Positions 29,616 to 40,671 of a stretch of 64,000 nt of DNA are shown piece by piece; the first letter of the stretch is position 1, and each line of letters opens with the position of its first letter. The translations under genes were made by a program, and so were the position numbers. Source of the DNA: Taiwanofungus camphoratus (taxonomy: Eukaryota > Basidiomycota > Agaricomycetes > Polyporales > Taiwanofungaceae). Below the pieces are notes generated by a model, which was not told the DNA's origin, made no database searches, and saw only the letters and a list, made by a program, of their open reading frames with translations. The DNA is taken from NCBI GenBank assembly GCA_003999685.1, contig CP021220.1, forward strand, positions 2,356,001-2,420,000, in the 5' to 3' direction.

Positions 29616-32045
29616 ATGCGGACCATTCTGCCTTTCGCCTCGAATCCCCTTCATCTTCAGATGGCTTCTGCAACAACAGACAGTCAAGAGCATCTCGCTC
29701 CTCCTGTCAATCCCCCGGATCTATCTCGTTCGGCGTCGCCTCAGCAGTCTAGTCTGAACTCACTCGTAATTCGTACTTCTCTTCGTTACGTTCCAACCCT
29801 GAACTCAGTCTAGGTGCCAAATCACAACACTGCGGAACAATCTCCTACCACGAATAACGCGCAGACTGTTGACACACCGAGTGCTGATCAGACCGCCTCG
29901 ACTATACAGTCTATATTGGAGACCACTACTCGGAAACCCCGTGTACCCCATACTGGCCCGCCGCCCACTTGGATGGATCAAAAACAACAGTATGAGGCCA
30001 TGAATGCTCAGGCAGGCCCTTCAACAGTGCCTTCGGTAAGCATACTCAATTACGACGTGTTATTTCCTGCCGTACGTATATCCTTGTATTAGCGGACCAG
30101 CACCAAGCGCAAACTGGACCCGACCGATGCCGAGGATCCTAATGGTAAAATACGGCGCGTCGTCCGCGATCATGTATTACAGGATCCTGCGCGTGTCATG
30201 CCAATGACGACAGTGCTATGTCTGCATGCTGCCGTTGCTCAGAAATCTTACGGAAGTGAAAAGCGCTTCTTGTGTCCTCCACCTGTTGTCCACATTGAAG
30301 GCCCCGTCTGGAATATGAAACAGCAGCAGCTGTCTGTGGCGGTAGTCTCTGAGGGCGGCGAGCGCGCGTACGAGCAAAAGGCGCCTCTAGATCACAATCT
30401 TACTGCTAGTTTCAAATTTCTACACGTAACGGGGTCCGCCAAAACTAAGAGCTTTCAACTTTCTCTTGATATCGCGGAACCTGCACCTCCTGCTACAGAT
30501 GGGTCTGACGTGACCACAAGTGGTCGAGTGTGGGCTTCATTCGACTCGGCCCCCGTCACGATTATATCAAAGCCCTCCAAAAAGACGGCCAAGACGCGGA
30601 ATATCACCTCGTGCATCCTTGCAGGTGGTCCTGTGTCCCTATTTAACCGCATCAATTCGCAAACTGTACGCACTAAATATATGACTGTTGAACGTAGTCA
30701 ACTCAGCGCCAGCAATGTCGCCTGGTCGGCTTTCAATGTGAATGTGACTAACCCACCGCAAGAGGAAGATTCTCCCCTCGGTATGTTGACACGTGACCCT
30801 GGAATCTGGTAGTGGCAAATACTCACGGAAGATGCTCAGGTACCCCGCAGCCGGTGACATACGGCAGTGAGATTGTTCTGGTGGACACTGTCTCTGGGAC
30901 GCAAACGGCGCCACTCATCATCCGCAAGGTTGACAAGGGTAGGATTGCTGCCGACGATGGTGGTCCTGTCAGCCAGATGCAGAAGATTGCGTTACAAAGG
31001 GTCAGCAATGATAGCACTAGACATTACCTATCCGCCGTGGGTCCAGTGCCCGGTACCCCCGGCCTCGTTATATCTACCACACCAGGCTTGTCAAATCAAA
31101 CTGGCACCCATCCACTTTTGTTTCAGATTCCTCGTGTGCGCGAAGAAACGAAGGATGGACTTCGCGTTATCACAGATGAAGTGGACGATTATCTCTGTTG
31201 GACGATTGTCGGAATCTGTACGTTTATGACTTTGCTGCGGTCCACGGAAATGTTGAGAACGTTGATGAAATTGTACAGCAAAGTTCCAGTATACGTTCTT
31301 CGACGCTTTCGGTCAAAATACTACTATTCCTGATCTGCCAATCACTCCGTTCCCAACACTGTTCACTGCACCGGTATATCGCCCCGGGACTGGTTGTATG
31401 GAGTTGACCGTGGCGAACTTTTTTTATGAAGATCCCTCAAATGGCAATAATCTCGTTCCCTTGGACGTATACGTTGGCACTATAGGTCCGTTGCGAGTGC
31501 GTGTGTATCAAGCTGCACCAATGGGAATGGCGATAAACCATTCCCCGTTTCTCCACGCAGCAACTCTTCCCGAAAATACGATTGCACATCCTGTACATTT
31601 TGTGCCAACTGCAGGCACCCTTCCCCGGGAATACCCCCCGGCTGCTGCACGGTATACGCCACATGGACCCGTCCACACGGTTGTTTTGGTCGAGTTGCCT
31701 CCGGTGATAGATCTCCTCAAAGCGCTACAGGACGATGCATTGCCTGCAAATGGAGAGGTCGCTGGCCAACAGTCTCCTGGCAATGGAGAGTCCCCCATGC
31801 CATTATCAAAGGTCGAAGAGATCATGAACCGCAGTCTTCCTCTGCTGTTCATCCGAACTTTCGACGGTGTTGGATACCACTCTGGTCGGGCGATTGCTCT
31901 TGACAATGTTTTCCAAAATATGGACCTTGGGAACGGCAACGCCAATGCTGACACAGACCCTTGGCTGGCGGCGGCACAGGCGGCGGCACGGGCGGCGGCA
32001 CAGGCGGAGGGTGACTTACATGGATGGGCGGTTAGGGTGATTTGA
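29616..32045 (+). CDS. CSL (CBF1/Su(H)/LAG-1) family transcription factor
   Basis: Fungal member of the CSL family, the DNA-binding effectors of Notch signalling in animals; fungi have CSL genes but no Notch. Five exons: 29616-29765, 29814-30035, 30093-30780, 30840-31217, 31279-32045; 734 aa. Order seen: a disordered N-terminus; the Rel-like N-domain with LHAAVAQKSYGSEKRFLCPP and VTGSAKTKSFQLSLDIA; ILAGGPVSLFNRINSQTVRT, the core DNA-contact motif; the beta-trefoil with YGSEIVLVDTVSGTQTAPLI, IRKVDKGRI and MQKIALQRV; and the C-terminal Ig-like part with YTFFDAFGQN and LTVANFFYEDPSNGN. The acceptor at 31278 gives ISKFQYTFF; one at 31283 would drop two residues. It ends in an Ala-rich run. Fission yeast homologues regulate cell-cycle, adhesion and lipid genes. 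Confidence 0.93.
31968..32003 (+). repeat. Three 12-bp tandem units encoding Ala-rich tail
   Basis: Three copies of GCGGCGGCACRG in tandem, two identical and the middle one with one change, inside the last CSL exon. They code for the Ala/Gln/Arg run near the C-terminus. Slippage at this site would change the tail by four residues per unit without breaking the frame. Confidence 0.85.
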
Positions 32046-32542
32046 CTGACGACGGACGGTCTCGATTGTCTTTTGTATTTGTGCGTCTGTCCTCGAGTTT
32101 GGATCCAATCTAGTTCCAGTTTTGCATCTGTCGACCAATGGATTGTTTAGCTTGATTTTGTCGTATACGTGTCTGTTGGGTTATATGGACTCTATCTCTA
32201 GTACACGGGGCCCGCATGAACCGCCGCGATCGTCGTACGCGAATCTAGAGACTGCGCGCGGTGATCGATGCCCATCGAGGCACGTCTGGCACGGGCGCAC
32301 GCGTGCAATCAGCGAACGCAAATAATAAGTAGATAAATTAGTGCAAAGGTTGAGAGAACCAGCCTGCACTCTGATCTTCCCTGTCCGCAACAAGTCGAAC
32401 AGGCACGTTCGACCTGGCGCCCCTCCCCATCATATCGTCTCACCCCATCCATCGTACCATCGCTACTCCCCTCTAGCTCCGCCCGACATCGGCGTCCCAT
32501 AAGTACTTTTTCGCTGAACCCCCCTTCCGTCTAGCCATCACC
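32046..32542. other. Intergenic: pyruvate kinase promoter
   Basis: 497 bp upstream of pyruvate kinase. A C/T-rich run ends about 10 bp before the ATG, as often seen in highly expressed fungal genes. No TATA box is obvious and no other gene was seen. Confidence 0.6.
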
Positions 32543-34878
32543 ATGTCCAAAGCTTCAATCAGTTCCCGAGTCGAATGGTTTTCCACCCTGAACACCACAC
32601 AAGCTCCCGTTCCCACAGAGGAGACCAAGTATCATCGTAAAGTAAGTCGTTTCCTGCGCAAGATAGGGTGCATGAGTTGACGTAGGCTGGCAGACCGCTA
32701 TCATTGCGACGATCGGTGCGTCCATACTCAATTGATGCGGTGCAGGTGTTGACAGACTCTTTACTGGCCCAGGTCCCAAGGTGAACAATGTCGAGAAGCT
32801 GGCTGAGCTGAGACGCGCCGGTGTGAACATTGGTGAGTGGTACTGTCTTTTGCTTCTCATGTTACTTCCTGACATCTTACCTAGTCCGCATGAACTTCTC
32901 GCACGGTGAATACGAATGGCACCAGAGCGTTATTGATAACACGAGAAAGATGGTTGCCGGTGAGGCCTCTTGTCGTCTTCCAGGTGTTGCTTCACTAGAC
33001 TGAGCTGCGTATCGTCTTAGCCGATCCTCAGGGTCGCCCGGTTGCCATCGCTCTTGACACAGTCAGTAGTTTCACTGTATCTGCAACCATTGATTCCTGA
33101 CTGCTTCTCCTGTCCTCAGAAAGGGCCTGAGATTCGTACTGGGTTGATGAAAGATGGCATGGATGTGATTGACACACGCTTCTAAACCGTGTTCGACATG
33201 ACTGAACGTAGAGAAACTTTTATTTTCAGATTGCCATCTCAGCCGGCCACGAGTTCATCATTTCCACGGAGCAAAAGTATAGTCGGGCCTGCGATGACAA
33301 AGTGGTGTTTGTTGACTACGTAAGTGCAACAACTCCTGTCCAGCACTGCAATCGTTTGAGCGACTTGGCCTGCAGCAAAACCTGCCCAAGGTTACCGCTC
33401 CTGGAAAGCTAATCTACGTTGATGACGGTGAGAAAGCAGTTGACGGCCCCATCTCAACGTTGGTCTGACGAGATCTCAGGCATCTTGTCGCTCCTCGTCC
33501 TTTCTGTCGACGGTACCAACGTGCGAGTCCGTTCGTTGAACAGTGGGACTCTCTCCTCTCGCAAGGGTGTCAACCTTCCCAAGACCGACGTTGATCTCCC
33601 CGCATTGTCGGAGAAGGACAAGGCTGATCTCAAGTTCGGTGTCAAGAACGGCGTTGACATGGTTTTCGCCTCGTTCATCCGCCGCGCACAGGACGTCAAG
33701 GACATCCGTGAGGTTCTTGGCCCCGATGGCGCTAACATCAAGATCATCGTCAAAATCGAGAACGAGCAGGGCGTGGCGAACTTCGACGAGATCCTGAAGG
33801 AGACCGACGGTGTAATGGTGGCTCGTGGCGATCTCGGTATTGAGATTCCGGCAAGCCAGGTGTTCCTGGCGCAGAAGATGATGATTGCGAAGTGCAACAT
33901 AGCTGGGAAGCCCGTTATTGTTGCTACTCAGATGTTGGAGGTGCGCTTACTGTCGATCCCGAAGCATCTTATCTGACGGAGGTCCTGTCCAGTCCATGAC
34001 AGTAAGCATTATGAATTGTGACATTCCATTCGTATTATCAATTTTGCCGTCCCTATGTAGTACAATCCGAGGCCGACTCGCGCGGAGGTCAGCGACGTAG
34101 CTAATGCTGTCCTTGACGGAGCCGACTGCGTCATGCTGTCCGGCGAAGTTGCCAAGGGCTCGTATCCGATTCAGTCAGGTATGTTTCTCACTCTCTGCCA
34201 CGATACCGAAGTAAACTTTGTCGCTAGTTCTCATGATGGCTGAAACTTGCCTGCTTGCGGAGACCGCCATTTGCTACCCTCCTCTATACGATGAGCTCAG
34301 GGCCACAGCTCCTCGTCCCACGGAGACTGCTGAGACCGCTGCCCTTGCTGCTGTCGCTGCGGCATACGAGCAGAACGCAAGCGCCATCATCGTGCTCTCC
34401 ACGAGCGGCAACACAGCCCGACTTGTCTCCAAATACCGTCCGAGCGTTCCCATCATCACAGGTATCTGATTCCTAACGGAACGCCGTAATGATTTACTCT
34501 TGTTTTGACTCATTATGGTTTATTGCAGTTACGAGGAATCAGCAAACTGCACGTCAGATCCATTTGCACAGGGGTTGCTATCCCTTCTGGTACCCAGAAC
34601 CTCGCGGCATTGAGAGCCACCAGTGGCAGACGGATGTCAGTGCATCTATGCCCTTTCTTAACACTGATGTAGACTTTGACGTTTGGTAAATTAAGGTGGA
34701 CAACCGCATCCGGTTTGGGCTGCGCAATGCGCTGCAGCTGAACATCATCAAGACTGGCACTACTATCATTGCTCTGCAGGGCTGGAAAGGTGGTCTAGGC
34801 CACACGAACACCCTGCGCATCTTGTCTGTGCCTACTGACCCCGCCGACCTGGAGTTGCAGCCATTGGGAGCGAACTAG
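32543..34878 (+). CDS. PYK1: Pyruvate kinase
   Basis: Last step of glycolysis, phosphoenolpyruvate plus ADP to pyruvate plus ATP, cytosolic. Fourteen exons: 32543-32641, 32694-32715, 32773-32832, 32885-32959, 33021-33061, 33120-33164, 33230-33319, 33376-33427, 33480-33940, 33993-34001, 34061-34178, 34228-34461, 34529-34635, 34696-34878; 531 aa. Seen: [35 protein letters not shown], the family signature [20 protein letters not shown] with the catalytic Lys, [11 protein letters not shown] with metal-binding residues, [20 protein letters not shown], and the C-terminal regulatory domain ending in LRILSVPT. Exon 10 is 9 nt and supplies Ser-Met-Thr of that conserved run. The intron at 33165 begins GTGATT, a weak donor. 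Confidence 0.97.
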
Positions 34879-34922
34879 AAGTGTCGTTGTACAAAGTCGT
34901 CGTCTGTTGTGTATTCTGTAGC

Positions 34923-34928
34923 AATAAA
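34923..34928 (+). terminator. Polyadenylation signal of pyruvate kinase
   Basis: AATAAA 45 bp after the pyruvate kinase stop codon, a plausible 3'-end processing signal. Confidence 0.45.
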
Positions 34929-35171
34929 GATCGGTCGCAGACTATGAAGAATATAGACGTTTTGCCTACACGATGGGATGCAATGCCTCTGATCGGGTCG
35001 CACGAGTCGCAGTCGCGTGTGCACGTGGCAGCAATTTGGCGTTGCAACCAAAGCCCCGTTGAGGAAGTGTAAGTACTGCTCAGTCTCTTAGCGTATATCC
35101 GTCATAGTAGCGATATCTCTCGCCGTAAAGGTCGCCGGTCTCTGCTGTGCCAAAGGACCCACGTCCCAAGC

Positions 35172-37636
35172 ATGGCATCGTCGATATACTTCCCTCAAAA
35201 CGGGAATGGCTATGCTGAAAAGACATTTCTTAATGGCCTCCCCACACACTCCTCCGCTGTTCGGGAAAAATGGCATAGACACCACCACACTTCGTCCTGG
35301 TTTATACCTATATCCCTACCTATACCAGGCGTGCGGACTCGTCGTCTCAGGCTAATGGCTCCTAATCCTTCTCGACTCCACCAGTTCAGCGTTACCCGCT
35401 TTGGGCGACGGAGAGGACCTCTCATCTTATGCGTCGGCTTCATCTTCGCCATCTTCACCGTTTTCGCGCTGCATAAACGGTTTGCGACGCAAGAAAAAAG
35501 CTGGCCCACCCTGTCGCCAGGCGACCCCTCCACCTTGGTCTTCAGGCGAGAAGATGTGCGGCGGATATGGGAGTGGGAAATTGCAGCAGGGCATTACCCA
35601 AGCAGTCGCAAGAGTACGTAGGTTTTTCACGTATACTGTGCTCTACTCACCCTTCATAGTTCCCAAGCAGATAGAGCTAACATCCCCCCCACTCAATCCA
35701 GCACTACCTCCGCGGCGATCAGCAACTCTGCCTGCACGGTACAGGTCACCTGGTGTGACTAACACGGTTGGTATTGGTTCGAAGCGTGTATACCTTGACA
35801 TCCAAGCTAGGCCTCCCAATGTCGCGTATCCACCCAGACCAATACCGGGCAGTGTTTCAGATATGGACGTAGTCATGGAGCATTGTGACTTCTCTGCAAA
35901 TAAGGTATACTTTCTGTGTCACGAAGTGATAATTAGTGCTAAACTGATATATCAGTATGTACGAGATTGTCTCGAAGTCCTCCGTTTAGGTGCCGGCTTA
36001 GACAATCAGGCAAGGTTAAGGAGGGGGAGGATGGACGATTGGAAATATATATTCGTGGAAGACGGGGGCGCAGAAAATATTACAGAATCTGATGCAATGC
36101 CACCTGCATTTGCTCTGAAGACGCAAGGAGAAGACTCTTCCATCGAGTTCCCTAAGAAACGTGGTGTTGAGTGGGAACCAACTGTGCATCTGGGTCCGCC
36201 TCCAAAGTATCGACCTTACAAGGACCAACCCGCTCCTTGTGATGACGAGAATCCTCGTATGTTCCATATGTTCTGGACTGGGCCGTTTACGGACAAGCCA
36301 TATCTCGCCTTGTTGTCTTTCCTGTTCACCCAAAACCTTGGATTACACCTCGGAGATGATCATCTCGACCCCAATGTCTGCAGGCCCCAATTTTGGTTAT
36401 GGATCAACCCTGGACCTGCTGCCGCTGTTCCTAATCCAACGGCGCATCGCGACATGTACAACGAGTTGAAATCTAATCCTTGGGCATCGCCTTTCTTACA
36501 TCCTCGATTCAAAGATGTCATCAAGTTCAAGCTGTGGAATACCACGGAACAATTGGACGGTGTCCCGGAGATCAGGAAGGAGTGGAGAGAGCTTCGTGAC
36601 AGTCTTTTCAACTCTGGTGGTTACATCGAGAAAGTTCAGATCAAAGAGTCAGCCAACCCCATAGAGGTTGAGACAGACCAAGAGGGGGGTGACGGATCTA
36701 CGATGGCTGCCGCACCCGGTGCTACCAGTGGCCCTAAGGCCAATAACGACGAAGATGACAAGGCAAATCGTGTCGGTTCCAAGTCTCCTTCATCATATGA
36801 CAGGCTGTCGGTCATTTTATCTGACATGGCACGATTTGTGTTGTGCCACCGATTCGGAGGGATTTATTTGGACGCTGACACCATCTTCCTTCGCGATTGG
36901 GAAGAGCTTTGGGGTTGGAGAGGTGCGTTTGCGTACAGATGGTCGCGGTTGGAGAAGTACAACACGGCCGTATTACGCATGAACAAGGGTTCAGCCTTGG
37001 GTACCTTTCTGTTCCGCACTGCGCTGAAGAACGGTTTGGATTTCCATCCAATGACGGTCTCGCGCTACTATAAGGATGCATATTTGGAAGACTTGCTGCT
37101 TCGTCTCCCTGACGCGCTCTTCGATTCAGCCTGGTTGAATACCGAGCACTACCAACGAGAACGGCCACCACAACCATATTTCACCGAGTACGCGTGGACA
37201 CTGTTTATCTCTGCGAATATATCTGACGCTGTCACAGGTTCCGCGATTTCTTTGAGACTCCTAAAGAAGCAAGTGCGGCTCCTCATGCTCTAGGGTTCGA
37301 TGGCTTCTTCAAAGGCGCTTATTCGTATCATTTCCACAACTTCTGGTACTTTCGATGCCTACTATCAGTTTGCATGTCTCTAATACTCCTTCGCTTAGGT
37401 GGGCACCGTTCGATTCTCAGCGGAATTGGCCTGATCTCGGGGACCGATTCATGAACGGCGAGCGGATAGCACGAGCCTCTGCAGCAGCGACCAGCGCAAT
37501 CGCCCTCGAGCAAGAAATCGAGCAAGTCAGCGATGACAAGCGAGATCTCGACTGGGCGACGGTGCTCAAGCGGACATTTGAAGCTTACGTTCGTGGAGAA
37601 AGACCTAATATGTATGGCGAGTGGTTGCGGTGGTGA
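35172..37636 (+). CDS. Golgi-type DXD glycosyltransferase (Gly_transf_sug / GT32-like)
   Basis: Type II membrane protein. Five exons: 35172-35613, 35660-35904, 35956-37187, 37238-37345, 37399-37636; 754 aa. A short basic cytosolic head precedes one helix near residues 86-103 (GPLILCVGFIFAIFTVFAL), then a stem. The catalytic part has RMFHMFWTGPFTDKPYLAL and the hallmark MARFVLCHRFGGIYLDADTI, where DAD binds metal and nucleotide sugar. FRDWEELWGW-type sequence follows, and YSYHFHNFWW closes the domain. An acidic/Ala/Gly insert of about 60 residues splits the domain before the DXD. The donor sugar is unknown. The 51-nt intron at 35905-35955 has no stop in frame, so retention would add 17 residues. 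Confidence 0.88.
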
Positions 37637-38146
37637 GACCTCTCGTATTTACGGACCTTCTCGGTCGAGAGCCTCTCAGCCCGCTTTGGCATTACCATGA
37701 TGATGTGCAGACATCTCAGTATAGGAGAAGCCTCCGTTGGTAATGCTGCTCGCCGCGCTGTATATATCATCTAATTCACGGGTGACTTTAGACACCCTAG
37801 TTCTCATGGATATTTTTTTCACACACATTTCGCGCTAGGCGCTGTTGCTCTACCGTTAACCCATTTTGTAATGTAACGGAATTATGACCTTTATTTCATG
37901 ACTCCCATATCGCATTTCCGGATTGCAGACACTTGGATCACTTCAGATTGTTCAACACATATACCTACGTATTGCATCTGGGAGGATTATGGAAATAGGA
38001 TATCTTCATCAGCGGATACATACACAAATGCAATGATTATGGCTTCATGAACGGAGATCGAAATACAGCTTGCTCTTCTACTTCTGCCTATCGAAACATG
38101 AATCGTTCTCAGGGACGAGCCCTAGTGTCCTTGTTAATTCGTAGAT
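37637..38146. other. Convergent 3' region, glycosyltransferase / epimerase
   Basis: 510 bp between two stop codons facing each other; A/T-rich, presumably both 3' UTRs. No gene or repeat recognised. Confidence 0.6.
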
Positions 38147-39224
38147 TCATTTCAAAGCAATTCTTGCTTGAGCGGTATCGACGGTCCTCTTGAGAAGGGC
38201 GATGACTTGCTCCGGCTCTGGGGCATTGAATATTGCCGTGCCCGCAACAATGACATTGCTCCCTAAGGCAAAAGTCATATCAGTGTTACGAAAAATCACA
38301 GTGCATCGCTCGTGGAAAAAAACCGACCCGCATCCGCACAAACGTCTATGGTCTTGGGCCCAACGCCGCCGTCGACCTCAATATCCTTGTTGGGGAAGCG
38401 AGTCCGCAGCTCGGACACTTTGGGGACACAGCGGTCCAGAAATTTCTGTCCCCCACGACCTTGATGGAGTGATCATAGCTATGAGCTTTCACGATGCAGA
38501 AGGACGGATGAGTGCGGCTAACGAACCGGGGTAGACCGTCATGACGAGTAGCATGTCTGCCGCTTCGCCTACCTCGTCGGTGATAGCAGTTGAAGGCGTG
38601 TCAGGCGAGATGGCGACGCCGGCCTTCATGTTGCGCTCGTGGATTGTGTTGATGAGGGAGATGGGATCCGCTGTGGCAGCGGTCACCTCATGACGAGGCA
38701 TCCATCCTGAGAGAAGAGCGTACCAGTCGCTTCAAGATGGAAGCAGTAAAGAGCGCCACCTGCATCTGCGATGTCGTTCACCCACTGTACGAATGATAAG
38801 GGACGGCATTGGGCAGCGATATATGCTTGCACACCTTCTCCGGTTGTGAAACCATCATGTGGCAATCCATGAATATGCCTGGTACCCCCTTCGACACACA
38901 AGACAGGATCGGGGCACCTGCATGCAAGTGAGAATCTCAACGCGAAGCTCTAGTGCTGTGACATACCCATGGTGATGTTAGGCACGAAATGGCTGATACA
39001 GACATGATCAGCACAGGGAATAGGGTCGTCTCATTGAGTATATTACCCATCCATAACGTCTACCATCCAAGGGGACCCTGTCTTGAGACTGTCTTCAGCA
39101 GCGGGGCAAAAGGCTCACCCATGTGCAGCCACTCGGCACCGCCCTTGATCATTCTCTTGCATTCTGCGGTGAGTTGTCCGAAATCCGACGCGAGGACGGA
39201 AGGGGAGATGATGGCGCGAGGCAT
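38147..39224 (-). CDS. RPE1: Ribulose-phosphate 3-epimerase
   Basis: Pentose phosphate enzyme interconverting ribulose-5-phosphate and xylulose-5-phosphate in the cytosol; TIM barrel. Eight exons: 39119-39224, 39047-39059, 38967-38992, 38835-38917, 38724-38784, 38527-38670, 38328-38459, 38147-38262; 226 aa, a normal length. Seen: PRAIISPSVLASDFGQL, HMDVMDGHFVPNITMGAP with metal/catalytic Asp and His, DCHMMVSQPE, CFHLEAT, VAISPDTP, VYPGRGGQKF and DIEVDGGV with the second catalytic Asp. The usual Phe of PGFGGQ is Arg here. Exon 2 is only 13 nt and carries the DVMDG active-site Asp, so it cannot be omitted. Confidence 0.95.
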
Positions 39225-39415
39225 TGCTGTGTACTTTGCGGTGGAACGGCTGTGACGGGCAGCTCACCGATCAAGGCGCAGCCGTAAAAGGAAGTACCGA
39301 GTCGCCGCCCATGTGCTGCCGCAGCTCCCGGAGCGTCACGGCTGCGGGCCCCACTCAAGGCGGTGCATGGAATTTCCGCAGGCTGTGTCCTCAAATCCGT
39401 TCAGCACGTTGTAGA

Positions 39416-39423
39416 TATATAAA
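39416..39423 (+). promoter_or_regulatory. TATA box of the wall-protein gene
   Basis: TATATAAA 84 bp before the ATG at 39507, in the 282-bp gap shared with the divergent RPE1 gene. Confidence 0.55.
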
Positions 39424-39506
39424 CCGTCTTCCAGCTTCAATTGCCAACACCGCTCACGTCTTTGCTTCATCGTCCTACACACTTTTAATCATCACCTCAC
39501 GCCGAA

Positions 39507-40303
39507 ATGTTCTCGAGAGCGAGTCTGTTCGTCTGTGCCCTGGTGTTCGCCATCGTGGCGGTCGTCAGCGCCAATCCAATCGAAGAAAAGCGACAAGGTA
39601 ACTGTTAATCTACATGCTGATGCCCGGTTACTGATGGTCGGTGATACTACAGCCAATAGCGTCTACAATTCCGTGACCTCGGACATCGGTTCGGTCGTAA
39701 CAGACGCAACGTCTTTCGCCGGATCGGTTTTCACTGATGCTACGTCCTTTGGAGGCAGCATTGCGACCATCGTCACTTGTAAGGGCTCCCATACTCAGCA
39801 GCTTCTTACCGTTGTTGACTGTTCCTTATAGCGGCTGCCGGTCACGGATATACCATTGTGACATCCGAGGGGGGTAATGCCTTTACTCTGGCCACGAGTG
39901 GCGCTGGAGTTGTCACCACTTTCGCTGGCTCAGTATATACCGCTGCTACTGATGCCGTTGGGTCTGCGATCTCGGGTGCTCCGAGGTAAGCGTCTTGTTA
40001 CTGACTTGGGCATGTTTCTGACAGCTTCACGTATTCAGCTCTTCGACTTCCCCCCCAAGGTAAGTGTCCTGTTGCTGACTTACGACATGTTTCTAACAAT
40101 CTTACGTATTCAGCTCCTCGACTTCCTCCCCCAGGTAACTGTCCTGTTGCTGACCTGAGACATGTTTCTGACAATCTCACGTATTCAGCTCTTCGACTTC
40201 TTCCAATGCGGCCATGAACTCCTTCACCGTGTCTCGTCCATTATTGACTAGCTTGGCTGCTGTATTTGGTGGCATTTGCATTGGTGCTTGGGTAACGCTT
40301 TGA
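39507..40303 (+). CDS. Predicted GPI-anchored Ser/Thr-rich cell-wall protein
   Basis: Six exons: 39507-39597, 39653-39778, 39832-39985, 40039-40059, 40114-40134, 40189-40303; 175 aa. A signal peptide (SLFVCALVFAIVAVVSA) is followed by EEKRQ, a possible Kex2-type site. The body is rich in Ser, Thr, Ala and Gly with an internal repeat (DATSFAGS, DATSFGGS). A stalk of three 7-residue repeats follows (SSSTSPP, SSSTSSP, SSSTSSN), then a hydrophobic C-terminus (LLTSLAAVFGGICIGAWVTL) fitting a GPI-attachment signal. Exons 4 and 5 are both 21 nt in the same phase and are flanked by near-identical introns. Function is unknown; a wall or adhesin-like role is inferred from composition. Confidence 0.8.
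39986..40209 (+). repeat. Tandem intron-plus-exon repeat (three copies)
   Basis: Three head-to-tail copies of a 74- to 75-bp unit made of one complete intron (53, 54 and 54 nt) and one 21-nt exon piece. Introns at 39986-40038, 40060-40113 and 40135-40188 share GTAAs/cGTCcTGTT, CTGACttg-like, CATGTTTCT and the acceptor CGTATTCAG; the last two differ at about 6 of 54 positions. Exon pieces start CTCTTCGACTTC or CTCCTCGACTTC. All junctions are AG|GT, so each copy is spliceable and keeps the frame. Confidence 0.92.
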
Positions 40304-40671
40304 GTATTATATCACGACTTTCTGATGACTTTCACATCTATATGGCATTTATGGGTGCTCCGTGGACGATATTCCCAGCATGTTATATATCACTTGACCG
40401 TCCTAGTTGAATATACTTTTGTTCGAGTTAGTTTATGCGATCCGAGGCTCCTCAAGAGTACCGTTCTTAGCCATCAAGAGTATCAATGAATATGCTCGCT
40501 CTGACGCAGGGTAGTTTCGATATGTGGGCTTTCTGATTTCATGGCAGAATCATCTAGACCAATCTAGGGAATCGATGTGATCATCCAGTCTGAGCCAGAC
40601 ACCTTGGCCCGGGCCAGTTCGAACAACATTTGCCAGCGAATCATGTTCGTAAATTATATTGAACGATAGAA
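40304..40671. other. Convergent 3' region, wall protein / COX13
   Basis: 368 bp between facing stop codons. Presumably both 3' UTRs; nothing else recognised. Confidence 0.6.

Noticed and set aside
35401-37293. Single long frame reading as its own gene
   Set aside because: It is the glycosyltransferase frame read through the first exon's donor region in another frame and past two introns; the spliced model gives the membrane anchor and the correct C-terminus.
39986-40209. Regular spaced repeats resembling a CRISPR array
   Set aside because: Only three units, eukaryotic context, and the repeats are introns with matching splice sites inside a gene.
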